A stretch of 46,679 nucleotides of DNA from Phycisphaerales bacterium (GCA_013140575.1 JABFSN010000078.1:1-46679), one strand, 5' to 3'; counted from the stretch's first letter, positions 16,512 through 25,092 are shown. Numbers and translations: made by a program. The notes: a model not told the origin generated them from the letters alone.

Positions 16512-18066
16512 GAAACGCATCCATGCCGACGCGCCGCCGAAGCAGATTCGATGCGCGATCTACACGCGCAAAAGCACCGAGGAGGGGCTTCAACAGGATT
16601 TCAATACTCTCGACGCCCAGCGCGAGTCGGGCGAGTCCTACGTGGCGAGTCAGAAAGCAGAAGGATGGGTCTGCCTGCCGGACCGCTACGACGACGGCGG
16701 ATACACCGGGGGGAACATGGAGCGCCCGGCGCTTCAGCGGCTGATGGCCGACATCGACGCCGGGAGGATCGACTGCGTGGTGGTCTACAAGGTCGACCGC
16801 CTCAGCCGGTCCCTGATGGACTTCTCCCGGATGATGGAGGCGTTCGATGGGCACAAGGTCTCGTTTGTTTCCGTCACTCAGCATTTCAATACAACCCATT
16901 CGATGGGCCGGTTGACGCTGAACATCCTTCTGTCCTTCGCCCAGTTCGAGCGCGAGATTATCAGCGAACGGACGCGGGACAAGATCGCGGCCGCCCGCCG
17001 CAAGGGCAAGTGGATGGGCGGCAAGCCGCTGCTGGGCTACGACCTGCTGGTCACACCGGGCGGGTGCAAGCTCATCGTCAACGAGGACGAGGCCGCCCGC
17101 GTTCGCGCGATTTTCGAGCTGTACCTCGAATACGAGCGGATCGCGCCGGTGCTCCAAGAACTCGATCGCCGCGAGTGGCGGACCAAGGCGTGGACGACGC
17201 GCAAGGGAACGCCGTGCGGCGGCAAGCCGTTCGACAAGGTCACGTTGTTCCGGTTGCTCACCAACCCGATCTACCTCGGCAAGGTGCGGCACCGGGAGAA
17301 CCTCTACGACGGCGAACACGACGCCATTGTCAACGAGGCGCTGTGGCGGCGCGTCCAAGCCGTTCTCCAGCGAAACGGCCGCACCGGCGGCGGCGCAGTG
17401 AAGAACAAGTACGGCGCGTTGCTGAAGGGGCTGTTGCGGTGCGTTCCTTGCGACTGCGCGATGGTCCACTCGACCTCGTCGAAGGGGCCGAAGCGGTACA
17501 GGTATTACGTCTGCACGAAGGCCCAGAAGCGCGGGTGGTACACGTGCCCTTCGAAGTCCGTGCCCGCCGGCGAGTTGGAGCGGTTCGTCGTCGATCAGAT
17601 TCGCGGGATCGGGAGCGACCCGAGCGTCCTTGCGGAGACCATCCGGCAGGTGCGGACGCAGAGCCAGAAAGCGATCGCCGAACTCGAACGCGAGAAGAAC
17701 ACTCTCGAGCGCGACGTTACACGGAAGAGCAATGCGCTGAAGCAGCAACTCGCTGCACGGGCGGACGCGAACGGATCGGACGTGGCTGGTCGGCGCGACG
17801 AACTTCGCCGGCTGGAGACTCGGCTTACCGGGGTGCGCGAGCGGCAGGTTGCACTCAGCCGCGAACTGGTCGATGAGCGGGAAGTCGTCCAGGCCCTTTC
17901 GCTGTTCGACCCGGTCTGGGATTCGCTGACGCCGCACGAGCAGGCGCGGATCGTGCGGTTGCTGGTCGAGCGCGTCGATTACGACGGCGATAGCAGCTCG
18001 GTGGCCGTCACGTTTCGGCCCACGGGCATCAAGGCGTTGGCCGAGGAAGCGGAGAACGCGGCATGA
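16504..18066 (+). CDS. Large serine recombinase
   Basis: The 520-aa protein has a resolvase catalytic domain (IRCAIYTRKSTEEGLQQ with nucleophile S24; VVYKVDRLSRSLMD with the catalytic Arg residues; ILLSFAQFEREIISERTRDKI), a recombinase domain (GKWMGGKPLLGYDL; LFRLLTNPIYLGKVRHRENLYDG), a zinc ribbon (LRCVPCDCAMVHSTS...YYVCTKAQKRGWYTC) and a coiled coil (about residues 390-460). This is the layout of large serine integrases, which cut and rejoin two short sites with a 2-bp overlap. It is the core of a four-gene operon with overlapping ends, and may have mobilised this island. Activity appears intact at sequence level. Confidence 0.93.
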   Translation: MGRKRIHADAPPKQIRCAIYTRKSTEEGLQQDFNTLDAQRESGESYVASQKAEGWVCLPDRYDDGGYTGGNMERPALQRLMADIDAGRIDCVVVYKVDRLSRSLMDFSRMMEAFDGHKVSFVSVTQHFNTTHSMGRLTLNILLSFAQFEREIISERTRDKIAAARRKGKWMGGKPLLGYDLLVTPGGCKLIVNEDEAARVRAIFELYLEYERIAPVLQELDRREWRTKAWTTRKGTPCGGKPFDKVTLFRLLTNPIYLGKVRHRENLYDGEHDAIVNEALWRRVQAVLQRNGRTGGGAVKNKYGALLKGLLRCVPCDCAMVHSTSSKGPKRYRYYVCTKAQKRGWYTCPSKSVPAGELERFVVDQIRGIGSDPSVLAETIRQVRTQSQKAIAELEREKNTLERDVTRKSNALKQQLAARADANGSDVAGRRDELRRLETRLTGVRERQVALSRELVDEREVVQALSLFDPVWDSLTPHEQARIVRLLVERVDYDGDSSSVAVTFRPTGIKALAEEAENAA

Positions 18067-18503
18067 ACATGGTGGTGGCCGAGGAACTTGGCGGACGGAT
18101 CACGACCCGGAGCACGATTCACTTCGCCCGGGCGCGCCGAGGGCGGAAGGAACTCCGTCGTGGCGAGGCACCGCCGCCACCGGCGCCGCCCGCCTACGGT
18201 CGCGTGCCGCGGATCGCGAGGTTGATGGCATTGGCGATCCGGATGCAGACGCTCGTCGGCGCCGGCGAGGTCAGCGACTACGCCGAGCTTGCCCGCCTCG
18301 GCCACGTCACCCGTGCCCGCGTCACGCAGATCATGAACCTCCTGTGCCTGGCCCCGGACATACAGGAGGATATCCTGTTCCTGCCGCCGATCGAGTCCGG
18401 CCGCGACCCGATCCGCGAGCTGCAACTCCGGCCCATCACGATGGTGCCCGACTGGCGGAAACAGCGGCGGATGTGGCGGGAGATTCTGAAACCTGCTCGT
18501 TAG
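18063..18503 (+). CDS. Recombinase-associated HTH protein
   Basis: The 146-aa protein shares an ATGA overlap with the recombinase stop. After a basic N-terminus and a Pro-rich linker (APPPPAPPAYGR) it reads VPRIARLMALAIRMQTLVGAGEV, then a helix-turn-helix DYAELARLGHVTRARVTQIMNLLCLAPDIQEDILFLP. This HTH is like those in the ParB/RepB group. I recall such proteins immediately downstream of serine recombinases that follow DUF2924 genes. It probably acts in DNA binding, as a directionality factor or an operon regulator. The 164 bases after it hold only the next gene's leader. Confidence 0.75.
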   Translation: MNMVVAEELGGRITTRSTIHFARARRGRKELRRGEAPPPPAPPAYGRVPRIARLMALAIRMQTLVGAGEVSDYAELARLGHVTRARVTQIMNLLCLAPDIQEDILFLPPIESGRDPIRELQLRPITMVPDWRKQRRMWREILKPAR

Positions 18504-18667
18504 TCCTGCCAGCGGCAAATCACAAGATGTTGTGTTAACCGGGTGGTCTGGCCTCAAAGCCTGGTAGCAGTTATGCTCAACGGTAAGGTCGTCGCGTGCG
18601 GCATGCTTGCCGTATGAACGCGCCGGGCTCCGCGGCGGCGGTAAGGGGCCGGCACGGAGTACCACCG

Positions 18668-19861
18668 TTGAGCGCGTTCAATCTGAGACGCTTTAGTAAT
18701 CCGGAGTGCCTGCGCGCCATACATCCTCGGCACTTGGTCACGTTCCTACGCCCGTTCGAGAATTTTCTCACAAATCGGGGACTTTCTCTACCCGCTGAAC
18801 CTTCGGCGGAGTCAATCGACTACGACACGCTGATTGGCATCCTGATGGACCCCGGGACCGACACGCCGCGCGAAATGGTCGATGCGTTGTATTACGTGCA
18901 TGAAATGTCGACAGACGAGGGAATGGACGCACTAATCGATGCGGCCGCTGCAGCTTCGCTGGAGCTCGCAGTACATCCAGATCAATCACCAGCCGATCTG
19001 GCCTTGCAGGTGTGGGCACTGAGCCCCGACCTCGTGCAGGAAAAGCACGCCGAGCAGTTCGTCAGCAGTCGCCGATCGTTCGATTACTACCAGAGCAAGG
19101 CTCTGCGACGGCCGAAGTTCGAATCCCCGTCGAGAGATGTTCTCGATTCGCTGGAGTGCGATCTGAATGACTGGTTCGAGAAAAAGCACCGCGGATGCGA
19201 CCCCCGTGTTTTTCCGTTCCCCAAAGATGATGGAGTCTGGTTCTTGATCAGGCACGGGTCTCCGTATCGACGCGAGGGCGTACTTCGCAACGGCAAGCCG
19301 GAGGGTGTGCATTTCCGGCCCCTGAAATTCGACGTATTGATCTATGATCCGCGCATCGGTGAGATCCGCATTAACGCGGGATCGGTGGGTGAGAAGTCTC
19401 TTTATCGCGAGCAGTTTGGCAAGCACCTGTTTGGCGATCCCGACTACTTCCCCGACGTCAACAAATACGATCTGGAACCGCTTCGGCGCGACGGCAAGAC
19501 CTCCCTGGTCTGCGTGGATGTTCCGGGCATGGAGTGGGTGCGGCTCAAGGAAATCCACTTCTTCCGAGGAGGTGCGTATGGCGAAATCGAAATCCGAAAG
19601 GCGAGTGACGTTTTCGCTGCCTACATGCAGCGAGGTCATGAGCTGCCGAAACAACCGCGAATCCTCCTCGCGGTGTTCGAAGTCAAGTTTGAGGACGACC
19701 GGCGCCCTCGCTCGGTCACGATCAAGCCCCGCAATGTCGCAAAGTACACACGCGACGCCGACGGCGCGATGATCGAAGAATGGCTGACAAAACGAGGGTT
19801 TATCCGATCACCGGAGCACGCCGCCGATGCAACACCCGGGCAGGCTTTGGCTAGCGCTTGA
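18668..19861 (+). CDS. Conserved protein of unknown function, first of an overlapping pair
   Basis: Read from TTG at 18668 behind GGAG, the 397-aa protein begins (M)SAFNLRRFSNPECLRAIHPRH. That opening, xFxLRRFSNPExLRxI, is familiar to me from uncharacterised bacterial proteins. It is soluble; the middle has an EIRINAGSVGEKSLYREQFGKHLFGD segment and the C-terminal part (ILLAVFEVKFEDDRRPRSVTIKPRN) looks like a beta-rich domain. An in-frame ATG at 18614 would add low-complexity residues. It overlaps the next gene by 35 bases. No catalytic motif is recognised. Confidence 0.75.
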   Translation: MSAFNLRRFSNPECLRAIHPRHLVTFLRPFENFLTNRGLSLPAEPSAESIDYDTLIGILMDPGTDTPREMVDALYYVHEMSTDEGMDALIDAAAAASLELAVHPDQSPADLALQVWALSPDLVQEKHAEQFVSSRRSFDYYQSKALRRPKFESPSRDVLDSLECDLNDWFEKKHRGCDPRVFPFPKDDGVWFLIRHGSPYRREGVLRNGKPEGVHFRPLKFDVLIYDPRIGEIRINAGSVGEKSLYREQFGKHLFGDPDYFPDVNKYDLEPLRRDGKTSLVCVDVPGMEWVRLKEIHFFRGGAYGEIEIRKASDVFAAYMQRGHELPKQPRILLAVFEVKFEDDRRPRSVTIKPRNVAKYTRDADGAMIEEWLTKRGFIRSPEHAADATPGQALASA

Positions 19862-21062
19862 ACACATTCCCGGGCTTTCCGCGGTTCGTGCCGAGTGGAG
19901 ACAATGGCTTGGCGATGAGTTGGCTTGGGCCGAAGCGCACGTGCTGCGACCTACAGGAGAACTGGCGACAGTCTATCCGTCGGTTCACGGCGAACCGTAC
20001 CACATCATTGACCACGGCGGAGGACGATTTAGGGGGGTGCATTCGGACGGCGCACCGTCCCTCGACCTATCGACTTCGGACGTCACCATTCTGCGGATCG
20101 ATGTCGTTAGATTGGCTCAGCATCTCTGCGATGCATTTGGGTTCCGGCCGGATTCGTTTGTGGATTCCGGTGTTTCTGGCTGTTACCGAATCGGCACGGC
20201 ACGAGTCACCGCGAAAACCTGCTGCCCCGTGACCTTGGTGGTCCGGCACGACGACTCCATGCTGCATGATTCGATAACACAGGTCATCGCGCAGGCCGCC
20301 GGCCCGTTTGTCATCATGACGCCTGGGACAATCGTCGACAGAGCGCTGACCCGCGTCCTCGGCAATCGGCATGGTTGTCATCTGCCGCTGAGTGAGGCCC
20401 TTCAGGGAACCGCGAGCGGGCTTGGAGAGATTTCACCAGCGGGTACAGCTATTCTCGAGGCGTTCCGACGATTGGTGCGTACGCTGGACTCGGCGACAAA
20501 TATAGAAGAGCCGTACCTCTTTCAACGCCGTGGGGAGGTGTGGACGCTCCGGTTCAATGGCGGGTCCGTTCTTCAACTGCCCCACTCCAAATCGAGCGGC
20601 CTTGCATACATTCACGAAGCGATTCAAAAACCGGGAATCGCGCTCGACGTCGTACACCTCGATTCGGTGATTGCCTTGGCCGCTGCCGTTCCCAGACCGG
20701 GATCGGCCGGGGAAGTGCTCGGCAAGGCCGACATTGCCCGCTACCGGGGGTTGTACGAATCGACAGAGGCCGAGCTTGACGAGGCGAAGCGGTTCTCCGA
20801 CGTGGGAAAGATCGAGCAGTTGCAAGCGCGGCTGGATGCGTTCACCCGAAATATCCACGAAGCGACAGGTCTCAAGAATCATCTCAGAATCGCTGCGGAC
20901 GACGTCGAGCGATTGCGAAAGAAGGTCGGAATGGCGATTTGGCGTGCCAGGACGGCCGTCAGGGCCAAGGACGCCGCTTTCGGTCGACACCTTCAGGCAA
21001 ACGTAAGATCCGGTCGGGAAATAGTTTACGTCGCAGAACCAAGCCCAGATTGGCTGACCTGA
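19827..21062 (+). CDS. Conserved protein of unknown function, second of an overlapping pair
   Basis: The 411-aa protein begins MQHPGRLWLALEHIPGLSAV. The last third (EVWTLRFNGGSVLQLPHSKSSGLAYIHEAIQKPG, then EAKRFSDVGKIEQLQARLDAFTRNIHEATGL and VRAKDAAFGRHLQANVRSGREIVYVAEP) matches a C-terminal module that I recall from actinobacterial regulators and ATPases: a small beta-helical domain with a conserved xGxxxxLxxSKGLxYL motif, a coiled coil, and an RAIxxI..L..HL..xvxTGxxCxYxP end. The N-terminal part is unfamiliar. It overlaps the gene before it and likely works with it. A DNA-binding or sensory role is inferred. Confidence 0.75.
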   Translation: MQHPGRLWLALEHIPGLSAVRAEWRQWLGDELAWAEAHVLRPTGELATVYPSVHGEPYHIIDHGGGRFRGVHSDGAPSLDLSTSDVTILRIDVVRLAQHLCDAFGFRPDSFVDSGVSGCYRIGTARVTAKTCCPVTLVVRHDDSMLHDSITQVIAQAAGPFVIMTPGTIVDRALTRVLGNRHGCHLPLSEALQGTASGLGEISPAGTAILEAFRRLVRTLDSATNIEEPYLFQRRGEVWTLRFNGGSVLQLPHSKSSGLAYIHEAIQKPGIALDVVHLDSVIALAAAVPRPGSAGEVLGKADIARYRGLYESTEAELDEAKRFSDVGKIEQLQARLDAFTRNIHEATGLKNHLRIAADDVERLRKKVGMAIWRARTAVRAKDAAFGRHLQANVRSGREIVYVAEPSPDWLT

Positions 21063-21068
21063 GAAACT

Positions 21069-21085
21069 GCCACGCGCCGCGTGGC
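21069..21085. terminator. Hairpin just past the two-gene unit
   Basis: GCCACGC, loop GCC, GCGTGGC, seven bases after the stop of the preceding gene. There is no T run, so confidence as an intrinsic terminator is low. Confidence 0.35.
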
Positions 21086-21150
21086 GCCGCCACGCCGGAA
21101 GTGACGCCCTGGCAGTAGCAGCGTAGCTCGGCGCCTCCATCACATGGTCC

Positions 21151-21193
21151 GTCCCCCGGAAGAAACAACATCCGGGCCCGCTGCCCGGGGGAC
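21151..21193. repeat. Inverted repeat upstream of the 21218 gene
   Basis: GTCCCCCGG at 21151-21159 pairs with CCGGGGGAC at 21185-21193, with CGGGCCCG nested inside. It lies within the leader of the next gene and could be a regulatory structure. Confidence 0.4.
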
Positions 21194-21217
21194 GACGAAC
21201 AGCGAAAGGGCTCGGGA

Positions 21218-21553
21218 ATGTACACTGCTAGCGTTAAATCACAGCTTTCGGGAACGCGCCACCGGCTTGTCGAGAGGATGCAGGAGTTGGGCTTCGGGCG
21301 GATTGAGGCGCTTCTGGTTCGCGCCTGCGAACCGGTTCTCGACCCACCCCCGAAGGTGACGCGCGAGGTCAAATTCGGCGCGGAGAACGGCGCGAGGCCG
21401 GAGCAGAATCTCCGCGACTTCGTCCTCAAGTCCCAGGTGATCGAGCTGTTCGACGAGTTCGATCGCATTGGCGACGGCGTCATCGACGTCTTGACCGTGA
21501 AGCACGGTCTCCCCTTCAGCATGAACGTGAACCAGACGGCGGGCGCGCGGTAG
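21218..21553 (+). CDS. Hypothetical protein, 111 aa
   Basis: The protein begins MYTASVKSQLSGTRHRLVERM and contains GFGRIEALLVRACEPVLDPPPKVTREVKFGAENGARPE, followed by a helical part (NLRDFVLKSQVIELFDEFDRI) and a strand-rich end (VIDVLTVKHGLPFSMNVNQ). It has no membrane helix and no known motif. It is the first of the phage-like gene series and lies upstream of the sigma-like gene. The reading frame is clean and its codon use resembles its neighbours. The function is unknown. Confidence 0.6.
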   Translation: MYTASVKSQLSGTRHRLVERMQELGFGRIEALLVRACEPVLDPPPKVTREVKFGAENGARPEQNLRDFVLKSQVIELFDEFDRIGDGVIDVLTVKHGLPFSMNVNQTAGAR

Positions 21554-21634
21554 CGCTCCCGCAGAAAAAACCAACCGCACGAACGGCGGCCGCACGGCGG
21601 AGCCATCGTGGGTGCCAGGACATCGGCAACCCGC

Positions 21635-21654
21635 GGCGGCTCCGCCTCGTTTTT
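21635..21654 (+). terminator. Possible intrinsic terminator
   Basis: GGCG, loop GCTC, CGCC followed by TCGTTTTT. The stem is short but the T run is real. A wider GTGGGTGCC...GGCACCCAC inverted repeat (about 21608-21679) encloses it. It would separate the 21218 gene from the sigma-like gene. Confidence 0.4.
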
Positions 21655-21708
21655 CGCGCCATGCCGATCGGCACCCACCACTCCCCGCCGGCCGCGAGGA
21701 GGATTTCC

Positions 21709-22287
21709 TTGGGTGCCAAGTCGAGACTTGGAATCAGCGAGTACGTTGCGAAGCTCATCAGAATCAAGGCCGAAGGGCTGGTGGGCCATTTCGGCTTTAC
21801 CCGTTCGGACGCCGACGACATCGAAAGTGAGTTGACGCTGCACGTTCAGTCGCGAATGACGGAGTTCAATCCCCGCCGCGCCGGGGTGGACACCTTTGCC
21901 AGCCGGATCGTCGACCGCAAGGTCGTCTCCATAATCCGGCACCGCACTGCCGCGCGCCGTGACTACCGCCGGATCCGTTCCATTGATGACGCAGCCGGGG
22001 ACGACGAGCGTATGCTAAACGCTGCGCTCGTGGTTGAAGGAACACCATCTGATCTGGCCATCGATCTGGCAGAGGCCATCGGAACCTTGGATTCCGATTC
22101 GTGGCGGTTTTGCGACGCATTAGTGACGGCCGGCTCGATCGCCGAAGCCGGGCGCCGGCTGGGACTCACGCGCGGCGCTGCCCGCGCGCGCGTGACGATT
22201 CTTCGTAAACGGTTCGCCGATGCCGGAATCGGCATCTACGTGGATGATGAAACAACCGAATCGCGCGGCGCGGGCGTATGTAATTGA
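21709..22287 (+). CDS. Sigma-70/ECF-like regulator of the phage-like module
   Basis: I chose the TTG at 21709 because GAGGAGGA lies five bases upstream; the upstream ATG at 21661 has no such site. The 192-aa protein has a region 2-like segment (HFGFTRSDADDIESELTLHVQSRM...TFASRIVDRKVVSIIRHRTAARRDYRR) and a region 4-like helix-turn-helix (DALVTAGSIAEAGRRLGLTRGAARARVTILRKRFADAGI). Phage-borne sigma-like proteins can redirect RNA polymerase to late or element genes. No anti-sigma partner is visible. The assignment rests on pattern and layout, not a strong motif. Confidence 0.6.
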   Translation: MGAKSRLGISEYVAKLIRIKAEGLVGHFGFTRSDADDIESELTLHVQSRMTEFNPRRAGVDTFASRIVDRKVVSIIRHRTAARRDYRRIRSIDDAAGDDERMLNAALVVEGTPSDLAIDLAEAIGTLDSDSWRFCDALVTAGSIAEAGRRLGLTRGAARARVTILRKRFADAGIGIYVDDETTESRGAGVCN

Positions 22288-22317
22288 TAGGACGGTCTCT
22301 CAATGAGGAAACTCAAT

Positions 22318-22632
22318 ATGCAACAGGTGATATATCGCTTCACCTTCGACGAATCGCTTTCGATGAGCGATGTCGAAGCGACGCTTCATCTTGCAATCGT
22401 CGGGGCCGAAAGTCTTCACGGTGAATCCACCGTGCGCATGGACGGGGCCTACTCGATCAACGAGGACCGGCGGGTCATCGTCGTTGACGGCCGCAACGAA
22501 ATCGGGCGATGCATTTGCCAGATATTCACCGGCTACCTGACGCGTGAATTCGGAGGCGACAGGTTCAGCGTCCGCGCCATTGCCTCGGCCCGGGCCGCTC
22601 GATTGCAGGCGCCTGCGGCGATCTCGGCATGA
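22318..22632 (+). CDS. Small conserved phage-module protein
   Basis: The 104-aa protein begins MQQVIYRFTFDESLSMSDVEAT behind GAGGA; a start at the ATG at 22303 would place that site inside the gene. It has the form of a compact alpha/beta domain (TLHLAIVGAESLHGESTVRMDGAYSINEDRRVIVVDGRNEIGRCICQIFTGYLTREFG). I recall similar small proteins in planctomycete mobile elements, all uncharacterised. Its stop overlaps the primase start (ATGA), so the two are coupled. A role in replication is inferred from position. Confidence 0.6.
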   Translation: MQQVIYRFTFDESLSMSDVEATLHLAIVGAESLHGESTVRMDGAYSINEDRRVIVVDGRNEIGRCICQIFTGYLTREFGGDRFSVRAIASARAARLQAPAAISA

Positions 22633-24692
22633 GCGACCCGGTGACGCAATTTCTCCCGCTCCTCAAGGGCGTGCGCCCGACCGGACCCAATCAGTGGATG
22701 GCATGCTGTCCGGCCCATCCGGACCAGCATCCCAGTCTGTCGATCTCCCGAGGTGAAGACGGACGGTTGCTGGCCCGGTGCCATACCGGTTGCGCGTACG
22801 ACTCGATCCTGTCAGCGGTCGGGTGGAAGCCGGCGGACTCCTTCCCCGGCAGGCAGGCGGCGTCGCAGCGGCCCACTAACCGAAACAAATCGCAGAACGG
22901 CGCCGCGTTCCCGTCTGAAACAGCGGCAATGGCGCACCTTGTCCACAATCTGGGGGGCAATTGTGCGGGTACCTGGGCGTATCAGGACGCCGCAGGCGAT
23001 GAAGTCTTCCGGATCGTGCGACTCGACGGCTGCCGGGGGGCGAAACCGAAACAGTACCGCCCACTGCGACGGTCGATCGACGGCTGGCACATCGGCGATC
23101 CGCCGGGGCTGCTGCCGCTCTACGGCCTGCCCGAGTTGGCCGGGGCATCCACGATATGGGTTTGCGAGGGCGAGAAATGCGTCGAGATTCTTCGAGACCT
23201 GGGTCTGATGGCCACCACCAACGCCCACGGCGCCCTGGCGAGCGACCGAACCGACTGGACGCCCCTTGCCGACAAGCGCGTGGTCGTGTGCCCGGATCAT
23301 GATGCCGCAGGCGATAGGCACACCAAGGGCGTCCTCGAAAACCTGGGCCGCCTGTCTTCCGTCCCGACGATCAATATCGTGCGACTTCCCGTCACGAATG
23401 AAGGTGACGACATCGAGCAATTCGTGGAGGCGCGGCGGGCAAGTGGCGTTTCCGGCGACGACATCCGCCGTGAGCTCGAGCATCTCGCGGATGCTGCGCC
23501 GTTCAAGGCTTCAACTGAGGAGCTGGTGATCGTGAGACTCTCCGACGTAACGCCCGAAATTCAGCCCTATATGTGGGAAGGGCGAATCCCCTCCGCATCA
23601 TGTACGCTGCTCGGCGGCCGGCAGAGTGGAACGAAAAACCTGTTCGCCTACGACCTGATGGCCCGCGTGACGACTGGATCGCCGTGGCCTGACGACCGAA
23701 CCGGGCCCGGGCGCAGGCCGGCTAGCACGATCCTGCTGGAGGCCGAGGAACACCTCGAATCGTCGATCGTTCCGCGCCTGGCGGCCGCGGGGGCCGACCT
23801 ATCCCGGGTTCATTTCATCAAGGGCGCCCCCACCGACAATCCCGACCGGACCCGACTGATCAGTATTCAGCGCGACGTGGAGGGCATTGAACGGCTGGCC
23901 GGGCGATTGGGCGACGTGGCCCTCGTCGTTGTGTCGCCGATCACGAGCTATCTGGGCAGCGTGGAACAGAACAGTAACGAGCAGGTTCGCAACGAAATCC
24001 TTCACCCGCTCAAGACCCTGGCCGAGACCGTCGGATGCGCGGTGCTGATCATCAAACATCCCAACAAGGATTGGCGGAACAACGAACCGCTGGAGCGCAT
24101 CGGCGGTTCGGCGGCGTGGACCGAGGCGATGCGCTGCGTGGTGTTCATCGGCAACGATCCTGACGAACCCCTCGAGGAGAAAAACCCCCGCCGCTGCGCG
24201 ATGTGGATCAAGTTCTCGATCGGACTGACTCCCGATCCGCTGTCGTGGAAGATCTTCGTCGCGGACTCAGGAGCCCCGACCATCCGCTACCTGTCCGACC
24301 CAGTCAATTTCAGCGCCAGTGAAATGCTCGTCGGGAAGCGCCGGAACGAGGAGCGCAAATCGAAACGTGAATTCGCTGCCGAGTGGATCGCCGAGACCCT
24401 GGCCGATAGTCCGATGACCGCGGCCGCGCTCAATGACGCGGCGATGACCGCGGTGGAGGAAGATCGCCAGTTCAGCATGGACGCGTTCGAGCGGGCGCGA
24501 AAGGACATGCGAGACGCGAGACGCCTGGTGTTTGAGCGCAAGCCTGGGATTGACCCGGCGGAGTGGTGGTACTGGCTCGCCGACAAGGCGGCACCCGACT
24601 GGTTCGTCGTTGAAGGCGGTGCCGGAGCAACTTCCGCAAACGACCCACGCGCGCGCGTAGACCCCCAGACATGCGGAACATGCGGAAGTTGA
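22629..24692 (+). CDS. Primase (zinc finger plus TOPRIM) fused to RecA-like helicase domain
   Basis: The 687-aa protein begins with a CHC2-like zinc finger (CCPAHPDQHPSLSI...LARCHTGC, residues 26-55). A TOPRIM domain follows: the Glu motif WVCEGEKCVEIL near residue 180 and the acidic motif VVCPDHDAAGD near 224. From about residue 320 comes an AAA_25/RepA-like ATPase: SCTLLGGRQSGTKNLFAYDLMARV, a Walker B-type VALVVVSPITSYLG, and HPNKDWRNNEPLERIGGSAAWTEAMRCVVFI. Its P-loop is atypical (GGRQSGTKN in place of GxxxxGKS). Phages and plasmids use such proteins to prime and unwind at their own origin. The iteron cluster at the gene's end supports that. The C-terminal end CGTCGS overlaps the first repeats. 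Confidence 0.88.
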   Translation: MSDPVTQFLPLLKGVRPTGPNQWMACCPAHPDQHPSLSISRGEDGRLLARCHTGCAYDSILSAVGWKPADSFPGRQAASQRPTNRNKSQNGAAFPSETAAMAHLVHNLGGNCAGTWAYQDAAGDEVFRIVRLDGCRGAKPKQYRPLRRSIDGWHIGDPPGLLPLYGLPELAGASTIWVCEGEKCVEILRDLGLMATTNAHGALASDRTDWTPLADKRVVVCPDHDAAGDRHTKGVLENLGRLSSVPTINIVRLPVTNEGDDIEQFVEARRASGVSGDDIRRELEHLADAAPFKASTEELVIVRLSDVTPEIQPYMWEGRIPSASCTLLGGRQSGTKNLFAYDLMARVTTGSPWPDDRTGPGRRPASTILLEAEEHLESSIVPRLAAAGADLSRVHFIKGAPTDNPDRTRLISIQRDVEGIERLAGRLGDVALVVVSPITSYLGSVEQNSNEQVRNEILHPLKTLAETVGCAVLIIKHPNKDWRNNEPLERIGGSAAWTEAMRCVVFIGNDPDEPLEEKNPRRCAMWIKFSIGLTPDPLSWKIFVADSGAPTIRYLSDPVNFSASEMLVGKRRNEERKSKREFAAEWIAETLADSPMTAAALNDAAMTAVEEDRQFSMDAFERARKDMRDARRLVFERKPGIDPAEWWYWLADKAAPDWFVVEGGAGATSANDPRARVDPQTCGTCGS

Positions 24693-24847
24693 AGCGTTGA
24701 AAATGATTCAAAGGCCCAAGACACAGGTGATGCGGAACATGGGGAAGATGCGGAAGTTGATTCCTGAGGCGCCAGCCATGTTCCGCATGTTCCGCATCTG
24801 TGGGACCCCACGCGCGCGCGAGGAAGTTGCCGGAGTGCGGAAGTTGA
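24628..24847. repeat. Iteron-like cluster, candidate replication origin
   Basis: The 9-base unit ATGCGGAAC/G recurs in groups: two units at 24671, three at 24730 (the middle one ATGGGGAAG), two inverted at about 24778-24797, single units at 24836 (TGCGGAAG) and inverted at 24631 (CTTCCGCA). Two CCCACGCGCGCGCG blocks (24644 and 24807) bracket the centre. The array begins in the last codons of the primase gene and continues into the gene-free stretch 24693-25092. Directly repeated short units beside a primase/helicase gene are typical of phage and plasmid origins. Confidence 0.6.
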
Positions 24848-25092
24848 CCGCCGTGCCATCGGCCATCCGAGCCGCATTTGGTTGCTACGACGTTCACCAA
24901 GACCGGAGGCACCCGCTGCGTCCGAATTCCGACGCGTTTGCGGGCCACCCCAGCGTTTGCGGCGGGACGCGTTGCGGGTGCGTTCGGGTTGGGGCGGCAA
25001 CTCGACTACGTCGGGCGCCAACCGTTGCGACGTGGGCGAACGGGGCGCGTTGGGGGCGAAAGTCGGGGCGGTAGATAGCAAGCGGTAGTGAT

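Noticed and set aside
24697-25074. 125-codon frame over the iteron-like cluster
   Set aside because: Its N-terminal MRNMGKMRKL is a direct product of the 9-bp repeats, and the rest is Arg-rich noise. I treat the DNA as a repeat region.
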